DNA of 64,000 nucleotides from Dactylis glomerata (GCA_007115705.1 QXEO01000406.1:5105448-5169447); one strand, 5' to 3'. Positions 11,601 to 21,525 are shown, numbered from the stretch's first letter. A program made the numbers and translations. Notes: generated by a model not told the origin, from the sequence alone.

Positions 11601-12971
11601 CACTTTTATTGGCCAAGGATGAGGCGTGATGTGGACAGGTTTGTCAAGCGTTGCATTACGTGCAACAAGTCGAAGTCCAAGCTGAAGCCTCACAGTTTGT
11701 ATACTCCATTACCTGCACCTACTACACCATGGGAGGACATTAGCATGGATTTTGTATTAGGTTTGCCTAGGACTAAAAGAGGCCATGATTCTATATTTGT
11801 GGTAGTGGATAGATTTTCTAAGATGGCTCATTTTATTGTCTTCCACAAAAGCGACGATGCGTCGCATATTGCTAACCTGTTTTTCAGGGACATTGTACGC
11901 TTGCATGGAGTACCCAAGACAATTGTCTCTGATCGTGATGTGAAGTTTATGAGCTACTTCTGGAAGACACTTTGGGGAAAGCTGGGCACAAAGTTATTAT
12001 TCAGCACTACTTGTCATCCCCAAACTGATGGTCAAACGGAGGTGGTAAATCGCACACTTTCAACAGTGTTGCGATGCATGATCAAGAAGAACCTGCGTGA
12101 GTGGGAAGATTGTTTGCCGCATGTGGAGTTTGCATATAACAGGGCGGTTCACTCTACCACGCAGCTATGTCCTTTCGAGGTGGTCTATGGTTTCAAACCC
12201 ATTACGCCTCGTGATTTGTTGCCTCTTCCTATCCAAGAGCGAGTCAATATGGAGGCATCAAAGAGGGCAGATTTTGTGAGGAAGATTCATGTGAAGACTA
12301 AAGAGGCTATTGAGAAGAAAGGCAAGTACACTGCAGATCGTGCAAACAAGAAGCGAAAGGAGGTCTTGTTCCAGCCCGGTGATATGGTTTGGGTACACTT
12401 TCGCAAGGACAGATTTCCACAGCTCCGTAAGTCCAAGTTGCTGCCCCGTGGTGCTGGTCCTTACAAGGTTCTTGCCAAGATTAATGATAATGCCTACAAG
12501 ATAGATCTTCCTATAGCTGAGTATGGCGTGAGCAATAGCTTCAACGTTGCTGATTTGACACCATATGAGGGTGAAGACATTGCAGCGTCGAGGTCGACGC
12601 CTTTTGAAGGGGGGGAGGATGATGAGGACATCCCTATTGCACCACCATTATCTCCTGCTCCTATTGATGATGAAGATGTTGCTGCGAAGAAGTCCAACGA
12701 GATTAGGATTAGACCAATTATAAGAGCACGTGCAAAGCTATTGGAACAACAGGTGAACTCACTCTTAATTGAACCTGATGTTTTATTTAATGAGAGCTTT
12801 ATACTTCCTAAGTCTATGCATCTATGTATGATTAGGTTTGTTGATAACACAAGCATTGCACGAGGAGGAGATGCGTGGCAGCGAGATGAGCAAGACTTGA
12901 AGATCAAGTGCGCGAGGGAGGAGAGGGAGGCAGGCGCACCCGGAGATCACCAGAACATCAAGTCTACATGA
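8607..12971 (+). CDS. CRM-1 polyprotein: gag core, protease, RT, RNase H, integrase
   Basis: The 1454 codons are unbroken; the first Met is only where the frame reopens after the TAG at 8559. Order by residue: gag core 1-160; zinc knuckle about 167-182, written CHTCGGKGHFRRDY, with Tyr in place of the last Cys; protease about 255-345 (IIDGGS active site); RT about 465-720 with intact YFDDIL near 649; RNase H about 790-910; integrase zinc finger about 975-1025 (H, H, C, C present) and DDE core about 1045-1195; GPY/F motif (GAGPYKVLAKIN) near 1281. The last 117 codons, from 12620, lie inside the 3' LTR and include a basic stretch IRARAKLLEQQVN. It would copy the RNA to DNA and integrate it. Pol looks catalytically complete; the gag lesions upstream argue that this copy depends on helpers. 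Confidence 0.9.
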   Translation: MKEAMRARFVPRNYIRSLYDRLTNLKQGLKSVDDYHQEMELIMQRARVREPEEQTMQRFLAGLTYNIRRIVRHHQYFDMTDLLHQAREAELTLAEDAKFGPRSTASRGRFSPRTDPSVPTSSGTSGFRGNASSKPDLVISNAKKTSQPAASGTGSSNSTARNRDMNCHTCGGKGHFRRDYPNKKVMLINEETEEYETGDDADPNSDEEDDMLYGDASSLPTIVCSPKVLSVSPDYAEQRCNLFRTKAAVGPGKACKVIIDGGSCRNLASKELCTKLKLKYIPHPNPYFIQWLSDSGEMKISHMVHVEFQIGPYKDTVECDVVPMTVCHLLLGRPWQYDHDVRHNGKANTYQLHWRGKDVTLRPMTPQAIVNESRQKIEVNLEKESERVDRREPTLPVRESHKPNLSGKSMSEGAHSLVMLATKSDLREFREDPTSIPLVLMYKGNILVSNDMTPLSIGVSNVLQEFSDVFPEEVPAGLPPLRGIEHQIDLIPGASLPNRAPYRTNPEETKEIQKQVQALLDKGYIRVSLSPCAVPVILVPKKDGTWRMCVDCRAINNITIRYRHPIPRLEDMLDELSGAAVFSKIDLRSGYHQIRMKEGDEWKTAFKTKFGLYEWLVMPFGLTNAPSTFMRLMNHVLRNFIGKFVVVYFDDILIYSRNESKHSDHIRQVLQVLHDAKLYGNLEKCTFCKDKVIFLGFVVSKHGVEVDASKIEAIQNWPTPMNVSQVRSFHGLAGFYRRFVKDFSTIAAPLNELTKKSVEFVWGTAQDNAFDELKRLLTSAPLLALPDFTKQFEIECDASGIGIGGVLMQEGRPIAYFSEKLCGARLNYPVYDKELYALVRVLEVWQHYLWPKEFIIHSDHEALKYLKAQSNLHRHLAKWVEFIESFPYIIKHKKGKDNVVADALSRKNMLLTQLDIKVPGLESLCDLYATDHDFSAPYSMCTDGKAWDKYHIHDGFLFRANKLCVPESSVRLLLLQESHTGGLMGHFGREKTLLMLADHFYWPRMRRDVDRFVKRCITCNKSKSKLKPHSLYTPLPAPTTPWEDISMDFVLGLPRTKRGHDSIFVVVDRFSKMAHFIVFHKSDDASHIANLFFRDIVRLHGVPKTIVSDRDVKFMSYFWKTLWGKLGTKLLFSTTCHPQTDGQTEVVNRTLSTVLRCMIKKNLREWEDCLPHVEFAYNRAVHSTTQLCPFEVVYGFKPITPRDLLPLPIQERVNMEASKRADFVRKIHVKTKEAIEKKGKYTADRANKKRKEVLFQPGDMVWVHFRKDRFPQLRKSKLLPRGAGPYKVLAKINDNAYKIDLPIAEYGVSNSFNVADLTPYEGEDIAASRSTPFEGGEDDEDIPIAPPLSPAPIDDEDVAAKKSNEIRIRPIIRARAKLLEQQVNSLLIEPDVLFNESFILPKSMHLCMIRFVDNTSIARGGDAWQRDEQDLKIKCAREEREAGAPGDHQNIKST
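12606..12619 (+). other. Polypurine tract of CRM-1, inside the coding frame
   Basis: Fourteen purines (GAAGGGGGGGAGGA) end exactly at the 3' LTR and are translated as part of FEGGEDD. Element E has the identical 14-mer at the same place and D has it with one substitution. Confidence 0.85.
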
Positions 12972-13577
12972 GAGAGAGCACGAGATGGCGCGCTAGGACA
13001 GCCTTCGACGCGATGTCTACGAGTCTAAGGCGCGCCACGCTCATGGCCTGCGTGCCAAAATAGGCCGAACCCATGTATGGGTCGGTATGTACCAGTTTGA
13101 GTCAAACCGAGTCCATTTGGGCCCAAAACAGGTTGGTTTTGGGCCAGGTCTTTGCCCAGGTCGCCCCAACCCCTTTAAGTACCCCTGGGGCGCCCCCTTG
13201 TGTCGTTTAGACTACGTTTAGATTACCCCCAAACATCAGAACGAAATTGCTTGTAAGCTTTCCTCTGAAATCATATATTCCTCTGTGTTTCGCTCGGAAT
13301 ATCTACCCCACTCCAAGTTTGTTTCGATCTGGAGTTTTGCTACTGAGAATTCAAGTGTGATCTGCTGTTCCATTGGGAATTAGGAGATTGCAGAACCGCT
13401 TCGTGGTCGGCGGCTACGTGTGCAGGTGTGTGGTGTCTCGAATATCCATAGGGTTGAAGATCTGTTGCATTGGCAACGGGGGAACAGCCGGAGAGTTCAT
13501 GTGCGTCTCACAGATTATCTACCAAGTTATCATCCATCTACATCGGCTCACTGAGAAGATCGGGCAACCCCTTATCA
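12620..13577 (+). repeat. 3' LTR of CRM-1 (958 bp)
   Basis: It is the same length as the 5' LTR, with about 21 substitutions and no indels by eye. The first 352 bases encode the end of the polyprotein, including its stop codon at 12969-12971. The remaining 600 bases show no coding frame. Confidence 0.92.
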
Positions 13578-13923
13578 TATTGCTCGCCCATTGACTCAGC
13601 TGATCAAGAAGGACAAGAAGTTTGAGTGGACTGAGAAGTGTGAGCAGAGTTTCCAAGAACTCAAGAAGAGACATGTGTCATCCCCACATCCTAACCATTC
13701 TAGATATTACCAAAATCTTTGATGTCTACTGCAACGCATCCAAGATTGGACTTGGGAGTGTCCTAATGCAAGGTGGCAAGGTCATTGCTTACCTATCTTG
13801 TCAATTGCACTCCCATGAGCTGAACTACCCTACCCATGACCTAGAACTTGTTGCTGTTGCCCATTCTCTCAAAACATGGCGACACTTTCTTATGGGAAAC
13901 TGATGTGAGATCTACACCGACCC
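13578..13923 (+). pseudogene. Tekay-1: pol relic, second part (RT end/RNase H start)
   Basis: This continues the 4338-5735 frame after the CRM-1 insertion: RPLTQLIKKDKKFEW follows directly. A one-base shift occurs near 13685, after which ILTILDITKIF and YCNASKIGLGSVLMQ are readable. The RNase H catalytic Asp of the YCDAS motif is Asn here. A TGA at about 13902-13904 interrupts the run towards CEIYTD. The sequence stops at 13923, where the LTR of element A begins inside what should be the RNase H TDHKSL region. Confidence 0.82.
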
Positions 13924-14257
13924 TGACAAGCGTATAGACAATAGAGCCCGTCAGTTGAGTACCCCTGAGGCCCGTTAAGCTAGGCCCAATTGTAATATTA
14001 GTCGAAATACGAGTTCATGTCGTATATCGATATTGTAATCTGTATCAGATCCCACCCGTTCCTTGAGACCTGGCCACCTATATAATGGGGCCAGGAGGGG
14101 ATGGTGTGGGACAGATTTAAAGCAAGCCAGGTTCTACACCCACGTTTACTTTCATAGCCACCTTGTTTGACTGAGTTTACTTTCGAGTTCATCCGACGCC
14201 CTGTCTCCCCGATCCTAAGTCCTTCATCTAGGACATTTGTCGAGTTAACCCTTGTCA
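13924..14257 (+). repeat. 5' LTR of element A (334 bp)
   Basis: It runs from TGACAAGCGTATAG to AACCCTTGTCA. It has a TATA box (TATATAAT, 14079-14086) followed by a GGGGCCAGGAGGGG stretch conserved in B and C. It is closely similar in reverse orientation to the LTRs of C at 21192 and 57026. Confidence 0.88.
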
Positions 14258-14258
14258 A

Positions 14259-14276
14259 TTGGCGCCGACCGTGGGG
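14259..14276 (+). other. Primer binding site of element A
   Basis: TTGGCGCCGACCGTGGGG lies one base after the LTR. It is the Tat-clade form. The equivalent sites in B and C have accumulated CpG-type transitions. Confidence 0.75.
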
Positions 14277-14294
14277 ATCAGGGGCGTCGGCATC

Positions 14295-17200
14295 ATGAAC
14301 TCGACGGCTTTTCCGCTTTTAGCCAACAACAACTCGCAAGTCGACGAAATTCAGATACCCTTCGAAACCGTCGATTTTCAACCTCACCTGTCAAGTTTCA
14401 CGCAAGTATTTGAGAGTATGGATCAAGATACGGATTTGACAATCGGAAGTCTAAACTTTTGCATCGGATCACTAGGTTCTATTCGCCTTTCAGACCCGAT
14501 GAAAACGGGTCCGTCGGCAAGTGAACCCGAGACAGTAGCAATGTCGGAATCATCAGAAGGCTCTTCGAGCGAGGTAAACTCGCCGGTCAGCTTAGTAGAA
14601 GTGAAAGAAGGAAAAATCGCGGGAGGCGACGAAACCATGGAGAATTTTAACTTAGAAGTGCAACTCGAAGATCTCATGATCTGCCATGATGACACCTCAG
14701 AGCAATCAACAGACACCTGGAAAACGGGACTAGAACTTTCTGAAGATGACAAATCGATCTTCTCAAGTCACAACAGCAAGCTCGACAATCGGTATCAGAT
14801 ACTCATCATCACAGGAGATAACTCAGAAGAACTCGACGACAACAACAACCCAGTGCTTAATCCAGCAAATATGAACAGAGGGGCAAACCACTTAGCAGAA
14901 GGCGAAACCGCTGACTCCCTCGCAACAAGGGTAAAAGTTCGACTATCAGAAGATGAGTGGAGAACAATAAATACAGTCGTGGAGCACGGCACGCCAATAC
15001 CAACAAATTCTAGCTAGAACATGCTTTTGGGATACCATTACGCCCTAAGGCACCAGGCGAAGCAATTAGCAAAGGAAAGGATTGAAATACAGAAAAGGAA
15101 GGACTCAGCCATTGCAGCAAGCGACGCTGCTCGCAGAGCACGTAGTGATGCATCGTACACAAACAGAAGGCATCATCGACATGGATCGAGATATGAAAAT
15201 CTCGGGTACTCAGAAAGGCAAAGTATCTCAAAAAACCTCGACTCGTCCTTCCTATCGGTCAATGATCAAGGAAATATTATACCAAAAACTCCTGAAGTAG
15301 CATTGGTGGCAGCTCAAGCATACCTGAATACAACACGACCAAACCTAGGAGACCAAAGGGAACATATGCATCGCACAACACTAAATGGATTGAAGATGGT
15401 AGGCAACAAATTATCAGCAAAAGTGGAGGAGGCATATCGCAACAAAGGAACACATAAACCAAGATCACCACGCCGTCACAATAGTCCTCGGCAGAGAAGT
15501 AGAAGTCGCCGATCTAGGACACCGTCACTAGGATGATACAATAGTCCAAAGAACAAAGAACCCGACGATCCAGAACCCCCAACAGAACATATGACTATGA
15601 GGATGATGAAAAGGAGATGGGGGCGCCATGCTTTACCCATAGGGTTCGCATCACGCTAGTACCCAAAGGTTTCAAATTACCCCATGACCAACAAAAGTAC
15701 GATGGATCGCAGGAGCCACAGTCATGGCTTTCAGATTATCTACAAGCAGTAAAACTATAAGGAGGAACCAGGGAAATAGCAATGCAAAGTTTGCAATTAC
15801 ACCTCACCGGTGCAGCAAGATCATGGTTAAGCAAACTAGGAAAGGAAACAATTGGAAGCTGGGGGGAGACATTAAGAGCATATATCCAAAGATGGAGTAT
15901 AATCAAAAATTTGGCAGTCGAAGTCTCGGATGAAAGAGCAATAGACGCATTCATAGTCGGGTTACGACGAGGAGACCTAGTCGAAGAGATGGGCAGAATC
16001 AAGCCAACAACAGTATCAGATCTAATAGATGTGGCAAACAGGTTCGCAGATGGAGAAGATGTGTGCAACAATAAATGCACGCGATCACCAGAAGATGACA
16101 GATGAAACAGATATAGAGGTCAAAGAAGAAGATCCCGCTATTACGACAATTACGGCTCTCACAGCCAAGTAGCCGCAGGATACAAAGACAACACCTACCA
16201 AGGCAATGACCGTAAACGTTCGGGATACCGCAGCTACGGGAAAGAAGATTACAAAAAATTTCCGCCAGGGGAATCCAGGGAGTACAACCCATCACCAGAA
16301 GATATGCTCAACGGACCATGTCATATTCATTCTATGTTCGTCGATGGGAAGCGAGTATCTAGACACGCAATGAAAGATTGCACCACGTTCTTGAAACTAC
16401 AAGAAGCAGCACTTAACAAGCAAGCTCAGGCAAAATGGCAGGGATACAAAGGAAACACAAGCAATACACCTGCAACCCAACAAGGAAACAGTGGAGCTCC
16501 CAAGGGCCAAGATCAATCAAACCAGGGACGCGATGATGATGAAGGATATGTTCCATCTAAAGGGCACATCACAACAATGATACAACCAGTGCCCAAGTCG
16601 AACAAGGAGGAGAAAAGCATAACTCGACAAGTTAACCTTGCAATAACTTCACCTCCAGCAACAACAGAATATCTACATTGGTCAGAGCAACCCATAGAAT
16701 TTAGCAGAGACGATCACCAAATAACAGTACCTCGGCCAGGAAATGCGCCCTTGGTACTCAAAGCTCAAATAGGGACGTACGATGTCGATAGAATATTCAT
16801 GGACGCAGGAAGTGGAATAAACTTAATCTACACAAAAACCCTACGGGCAATGCACATTTCATTAGAGTTCCTAAAGCCAACAGATTTCTCCTTTCACGGA
16901 ATAGTCCCAGGGAGCGCTAACTATCCACTTGGTCGAATATCACTCAACGTTTGCTTCGGAAATCGGCAAAATTACATAAGGGAGAAACTCGACTTCGAAG
17001 TCATGGACTGGCCATCACAATATCATGCGATCCTCGGGCGACCCGCGTTTTAGCTACTCATGGTAGTGCCACACTACACTTATCTGGTACTAAAAATGCC
17101 AGGATCCAAAGGAATTATTATGGTCAAAGAAAGCTTTGAGTTATCAGACCTATGCGACAAGGAATTTCACAAGATGGCCCAAAACTTCGGCATGATGGCA

Positions 17201-17359
17201 AGCTATGGGGAACCTAACTACAAAACAAAAAGCACGACTACAGGAGTCACGCGGCAACTCGAAGGAAACCCTAAGGAACCAGAAGTAAAGAAACCTCGGG
17301 TACAGCCACCAGAGCAAGAGAAGTCTATAGGAGAAGAAGAGAAGACTCAAGCGACATAG
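14295..17359 (+). pseudogene. Element A gag-protease, inactivated
   Basis: Start chosen at ATG 14295 (MNSTAF), conserved in B; reading from the primer site is not credible. The product has an acidic N-terminal part, a Lys/Arg-rich coiled segment (about 15030-15180), an RS-rich linker (about 15460-15530), a gag core (SLQLHLTGAARSWLSKL, 15785; ETLRAYIQRW, about 15868) and an aspartic protease (MDAGSGINLIY, about 16800). Lesions: TAG 15015-15017, TGA 15534-15536, a lost base near 15558, a deletion of about 96 nt at about 15863, TGA 16103-16105 and TAG 17051-17053. Several stops are C-to-T changes relative to C. Gag-protease would build the particle and mature it; RT would have to come from another element. 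Confidence 0.85.
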
Positions 17360-17649
17360 GCGAATAAATAGAGTAGGAAAATAAGGCTGTAAAAGCCATG
17401 AGTCATTCCAGGGCAATGTCCTCTAGATCTAGAAGACAGGTCATAGGCCGGATCTCTTTGGTCATCCCATGTATCTTACATTATACGCATAAATAAAAGA
17501 CAAAAGTTCCTCTTATTTGAGTTTACGTGTCTTCAAAAGTTGCGGTAAGCGCACCAACATACACACAAAGTGCAATGCCCTGAGGATAAAGAATCCTGAA
17601 ACAAAAAAGTTAGAAAGCAGCAAACTCTCACATTATACGCACACAAATA
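17360..17649 (+). other. Convergent 3' region between gag and antisense gene 2
   Basis: About 290 bases separate the tail-to-tail ends of gag (plus strand) and gene 2 (minus strand). AATAAA/AATAAAT motifs occur at about 17365 and 17490 on the plus strand. The same spacer arrangement recurs in B (31057-31339) and C (53573-53862). It probably holds transcription end signals for gene 2, but none is proven. Confidence 0.45.
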
Positions 17650-18581
17650 TTACATCAATGGCTGATCAGAATCGTCTACGCCCAAAGGATCTAAATAATG
17701 ATGCTCGCAGAAAAACGCGGCATCCTCTTGAAGCAACCTAGCTATAAGTCTCCTAGCTGGTTGGAGGGTAGCATCCATATGAACTCGCAGCTGAGCTCCT
17801 CCCGAAGGCAAGCTTAGTGACATGGAAATAAAATTGAGCCTCGGGTGCCACTTGCGTGTCCAACCAAGTGCAAAATTGGCGCCAGCCACCAAGTTAAGTT
17901 CTATCAGGCGATGAATGCGCTGAGTAGACCTAAAAATAGCAAGCTGCTGCGAAAAAGTTCCAGGAAGAGGATTACGAGGAAGCATGACGGAATGCATGGT
18001 AGTCAAAGATTTTCGACAAACATCAACCGCTTCTCCAATGTGTTGAGCACGATCTTGGAGAAGCACAATAGCACCACAGCGCCAGGGATCTGACCAACAA
18101 GTTTTGACTCCACCTGATGATCTCTCAAGAGCTGCGATCCGTTTAGAAACACGGCAAGCTACACTAACGAAGTCCAAGCAAGTACCTATAGTAATAAAAA
18201 TCATGGGACAGCAGCATTGCAGCAAAAAAGCAAAAGAGTAAAGTGGCAGGAAAACTTACATCGCAGCAACTCGCAAGCAGACTCGACAATACCAACGAGA
18301 AAGGAGTCGCACTCCTTCAAATGTACAATTTTAGCTATCAGACTCGACACCTTATCTTCGAGTATGGATATCTGCTTCATAAAACCGCAAGATTTGCTGG
18401 CTTTATCCATAGGCATTTGCGCTTGGCGTTTTGACAAAGTCAAACGACTTTCAAGATCTGCAATCCTTGAAGAATACTCAGTACATCGGCAAGAAGGACG
18501 AGGAGGCGACGAAGCTCCGAAGTCGAAAGCATCGGCAGAAGATGGAGCTCGACCGCGACCAGATAATTCACCAGCACGCAT
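17650..18581 (-). CDS. Element A antisense gene 2, two exons, 285 codons
   Basis: Exon 1 is 18581-18260 (322 nt), then an intron with consensus ends (GTAAGT...ATAG) and exon 2 18185-17650 (536 nt). Joined they give an open frame of 285 codons plus stop, the same lengths as in B. The start ATG (MRAGELSG) lies just after a splice-acceptor-like AG, suggesting a further upstream non-coding exon. Exon 1 encodes a Ser-rich N-terminus, a Cys pair (SCRC) and a coiled-coil (YSSRIADLESRLTLSKRQAQ). Exon 2 contains RAQHIGEAV, IHRLIELNLVAGANFALGW and LGVDDSD. Function unknown; the type accompanies gene 1 in Tat elements. This copy shows no stop or frameshift. Confidence 0.7.
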
Positions 18582-18734
18582 AGGCTGGAAGGCAAAAGAA
18601 AAAGAAGAGAGGAGCATCTCAGAAGAGGATATATTTACAAAAGCATAAGCCCTCTGACTAAAGTTCTCAGGCTACATGCGACTAAAGAGTTTGCTACATC
18701 TGAATAAAACTAAAAATTACAAGGGAGGCCAAGT

Positions 18735-21126
18735 CTACGTCACCTCGGCCTCACGATCCGCAGCAGAAGTAGGCGTAGCAGAAGCAGCACCAGCGTCGGG
18801 AGGAGGCACAGACTCACTTGTCACCGGAGTCGAAGAAATCGGCGTCGTACCGGTCACGAAAGCCTGGTGCATACTTTTTTCGCTTTCTTGAATAAGGCCT
18901 TCAGTTCCGCATGGGGACGGCCGGGGGAAGAGCTCACCTTCTCCCAGTTAACCTCCTCACCATGCGCATATGAAAATGCAATGGCCCCCTCGGCACCTCG
19001 CTTCAAGGAGAGACCCTTCATAGCAAGTATGGGGTCATCAGAGGTGTCGAAGGCTTTGGCAAGATTCTTCAAGTCCAGCACATTCGCCTTTTGCTTGGGC
19101 CACAACCTGACAAAAATCCACGTAAGTACGCGGTTAACCAACTCGAAGATTTCCTGGACAGATATCCAGTTCGCTTCTAGCAAGCTAACTGCGGCCAAGA
19201 GAGGATCGTTGTCTGGTTGCAAAGTCGACGCAGACACTTCACTATATTCTGCAAAGCCAAGGAAACAGCAAACAGCAGAAAAGGAATACATCAGCAAGCA
19301 TAAGAGAGCAAGAAAACCGACAAAATGAAAGAAAGTTATAGTATGTACCTCTAGCAGCAGCAGACATCTGGTTCAGCCGCTCAGCCATGGCCTGTTCCCA
19401 CTGGAGGTGCTCCTTGTTAGCATTAGCCAGGTCCTTTTCTGCTTTCTTCGCCTTAGCCAATGCTGACTTAGCAGACTTCTCAACATTGACCTTGGCAGCA
19501 GTGGCGGCATCAAAAGCTGTCCTGGAAGCTTCAAGTTCAGCCTCCAGCGACAAAACGCGAGCATTGGCTGCCTTTAGAGCACCTGAGTTTAACAAAGAGG
19601 AAAGAAAAAGTCAAGCAAAGAAGCAAAGTCAGGCTTGCAAAGATAAGCAAGCATTGAAAATGAGATCTACCTTCAGAAGCCTTAGCAACTTTCAGGTACT
19701 CGACACATTCATTGCCCAAGTCGACAAATCTCTTCATCAGGTTCTATCCAAAAAATAGGACGTGAGTATCAAAACACAAAAAGTTGAAGTAAATATAACA
19801 GTATGTTTACGCACGTCGTCGAAGGAGCTTGTGGACTGATGGGCCTCAAGGGTAGCACCGACGTCGGACACTTTCTTCAAGCGCCCAGAACTATGAACAC
19901 TGACTACCTTTTTGATAGGCTTCTTTGAAGGTTTTTGAGGTTTCGCTGCTGGATCGACCTCTTGTGGCGGTGGCTCATTGATGACAAGAGTATCAGCGAT
20001 AGGGGCAGCAACAAATCTCTTCGGGTTCTCCTCGTCACTGAGAAAAGGAGAAAAAGACAAAGTCATCTATCAAGGTCGACAATAAGAAGCTAAATATATG
20101 AAAACAAACAGATGAACACTCATGAGTCCATGAAGTCGAAGAGTTCTACGCCGTCCTCTGGCACGAAGGATTCCCCGGCCACAGTCTTAGGGGCAGAGGC
20201 ACTGGAAGAAGCAAAATCTTCGACACGTTTCCTCTTCTTGTCCATGACAAGGTCTTCAGAAGGCGCAGGAGGAGGTGACGTCGTTGAACTGGTCCTTTCC
20301 AGCGAATCTTCGCCTTCGTTTCCATCTTGGCTGTCCTTAGTCTCGGGGGCTTCAGAGGCCGTGGAAATAGGAACATGTGGAATGGCTCCTCCCTCTGGGA
20401 GAGGAGGGCGAGAAACAAGAAGTCGATGATCCTGAAAAAACAAACAACCTGAAAGTTACAAGGCGAACAATAATAAGAGAAAGACAAGGCAAGTAAAGAC
20501 AGCAAAAGTTACCGCAGGCAAGGGATGCTTGGAGTCAAAGTGGCTTGCGGCTAAGTCCACAACTTCATGATCCTTGGTGAGAGTAGTAAGAGCTCTCACA
20601 CGCCTGTCGAGATCCTTCTTCTTCATAAGATTTTCAGATACCCGAGAAGGATCCCCCAAGCCGGAAAAAGTCCACAACTTGGAGAGACGATGCTATAGGG
20701 GTTGAACCCGATGTTGTAGGAAAAACACCATGAGTTGTGTACCCGACAGCGCACCTCCTCTACCACTTTTCAGCTCCTGAATGCGGGCCAGGGGTGGCTT
20801 GATCTCCTCCATCTCAGCTTCCGTGGGAGGCGAATCCCACGAGGCCAATTTCTTCAATTCTTGGGAGGCATCAAATGGAGCAATGCCGTATTTGTCGGAG
20901 GAGGAACTCTTTCGGTCCTTGATGTAAAACCACTTGGTCCTCCAACCTTGTACCAAGGCAGCCATTGAAAATTCCAAATACTGCAATTCAGAACGAACAG
21001 AGATACAAGCTCCACCCAGTTCGGGTTTCTTGGACAATGCAACACTGGGGCGGAGCCGAAAGAGGGATCTCCAAAGAAGAAAGTGGGGATCAATCCCCAG
21101 GAATGACTCGCAAAGAGTTATGAAAG
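18735..21126 (-). pseudogene. Element A antisense gene 1 (Transposase_28-like), broken
   Basis: Homologue of the six-exon gene in B, missing the first part of exon 1: similarity starts at ITLCESFLGIDPHFLLWRS (about 21110). Exons inferred by comparison: 2 (20431-20124, 308 nt), 3 (20037-19815), 4 (19743-19671, 73 nt), 5 (19582-19349, 234 nt), 6 (19250-18735). Exons 4 and 5 have the same lengths as in B and C. The intron 2 donor is ATGAGT instead of GTGAGT. Exon 6 carries a frameshift and a deletion near 18860. The exon 5 product is a strong Ala/Lys/Glu coiled-coil. Product role unknown; the copy is dead through loss of its promoter and N-terminus. Confidence 0.75.
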
Positions 21127-21191
21127 GTAAGACCCCAAGAGCTTGAAGTATATTTTCTCTCAGAAGGAGTTGAACATGAGACAACGGAGGT
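21127..21191. other. Unassigned 65-bp stretch between A and C
   Basis: Homology to gene 1 of A stops at about 21126 and the inverted LTR of C starts at 21192. The intervening bases match neither exon 1 of B nor that of C. This may be filler from a repair event or a scrap of another element. Confidence 0.5.
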
Positions 21192-21525
21192 TGATGAGGG
21201 TTAACTCGACAAATGTCCTAGATGAAGGACTTAGGATCGGGGAGATAGGGCGTCGGATGAACTCGAAAGTAAACTCAGTCAAACAAGGTGGCTATGAAAG
21301 TAAACGTGGGTGTAGAACCTGGCTTGCTTTCAATCTGTCCCAGACCGTCCCCTCCTGGCCCCTTTATATAGGTGGCCAGGTCTCAAGGATCGGGTGGGAT
21401 CCGATGCAGATTACAATATTGATATATGACATGAACTCATATTTTGACTAATATTACAATTGGTCCTAGCTTAACGGGCCTCAGGGGTACTCAACTGATG
21501 GGCTTCATTGTCTATACCCTTATCA
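21192..21525 (-). repeat. 3' LTR of element C (334 bp)
   Basis: On the plus strand it runs TGATGAGGGTTAAC to CCCTTATCA. It is followed at 21526 by GTAGCCCCCGAG, on the minus strand the purine-rich CTCGGGGGCTAC that adjoins the 3' LTR and probably acts as polypurine tract. Confidence 0.88.

Larger units (their letters stand above)
5736..13577 (+). mobile_element. CRM-1: complete CRM-like gypsy element
   Basis: Two 958-bp LTRs begin TGATGAGGAC and end CCCTTATCA, with a methionine-type primer site after the first and a purine tract before the second. The flanking target duplication is TCTTG (5731-5735) against TATTG (13578-13582), one mismatch. Removing the element restores the Tekay-1 reading frame across the site, confirming the boundaries. 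By eye the LTRs differ at about 21 positions (2.2%), implying insertion under about 1 million years ago at the usual grass rate of 1.3e-8. CRM clade is inferred from the pol type, the GPY/F motif, the absence of an obvious chromodomain, and a frame that runs into the LTR. Gag has a frameshift and a stop; pol is open. Confidence 0.88.
13924..21126 (+). mobile_element. Element A: Tat-type gag-protease element, 3' truncated
   Basis: Plus-strand order is a 334-bp LTR, a primer site of the Tat type, gag-protease (to 17359), then two genes on the opposite strand (17650-21126). It inserted in the RNase H part of Tekay-1; the preceding five bases GACCC are the expected target copy, but the other copy is not present because the right part of A is missing. 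Its own 3' LTR is not found: the next LTR (21192) is inverted and belongs to C. There is no RT or integrase, so it is a non-autonomous design shared with B and C. Confidence 0.82.

Noticed and set aside
5736..13577. Claim that the window is centromeric because of a CRM-like element
   Set aside because: One copy in a field of other gypsy elements is not enough; no satellite arrays are visible and some CRM-clade groups insert elsewhere.
13924..21525. A single element with inverted LTRs (13924-14257 and 21192-21525)
   Set aside because: LTRs of one element must be direct repeats. The right LTR pairs with 57026-57357 and is followed by C-type 3' sequence.
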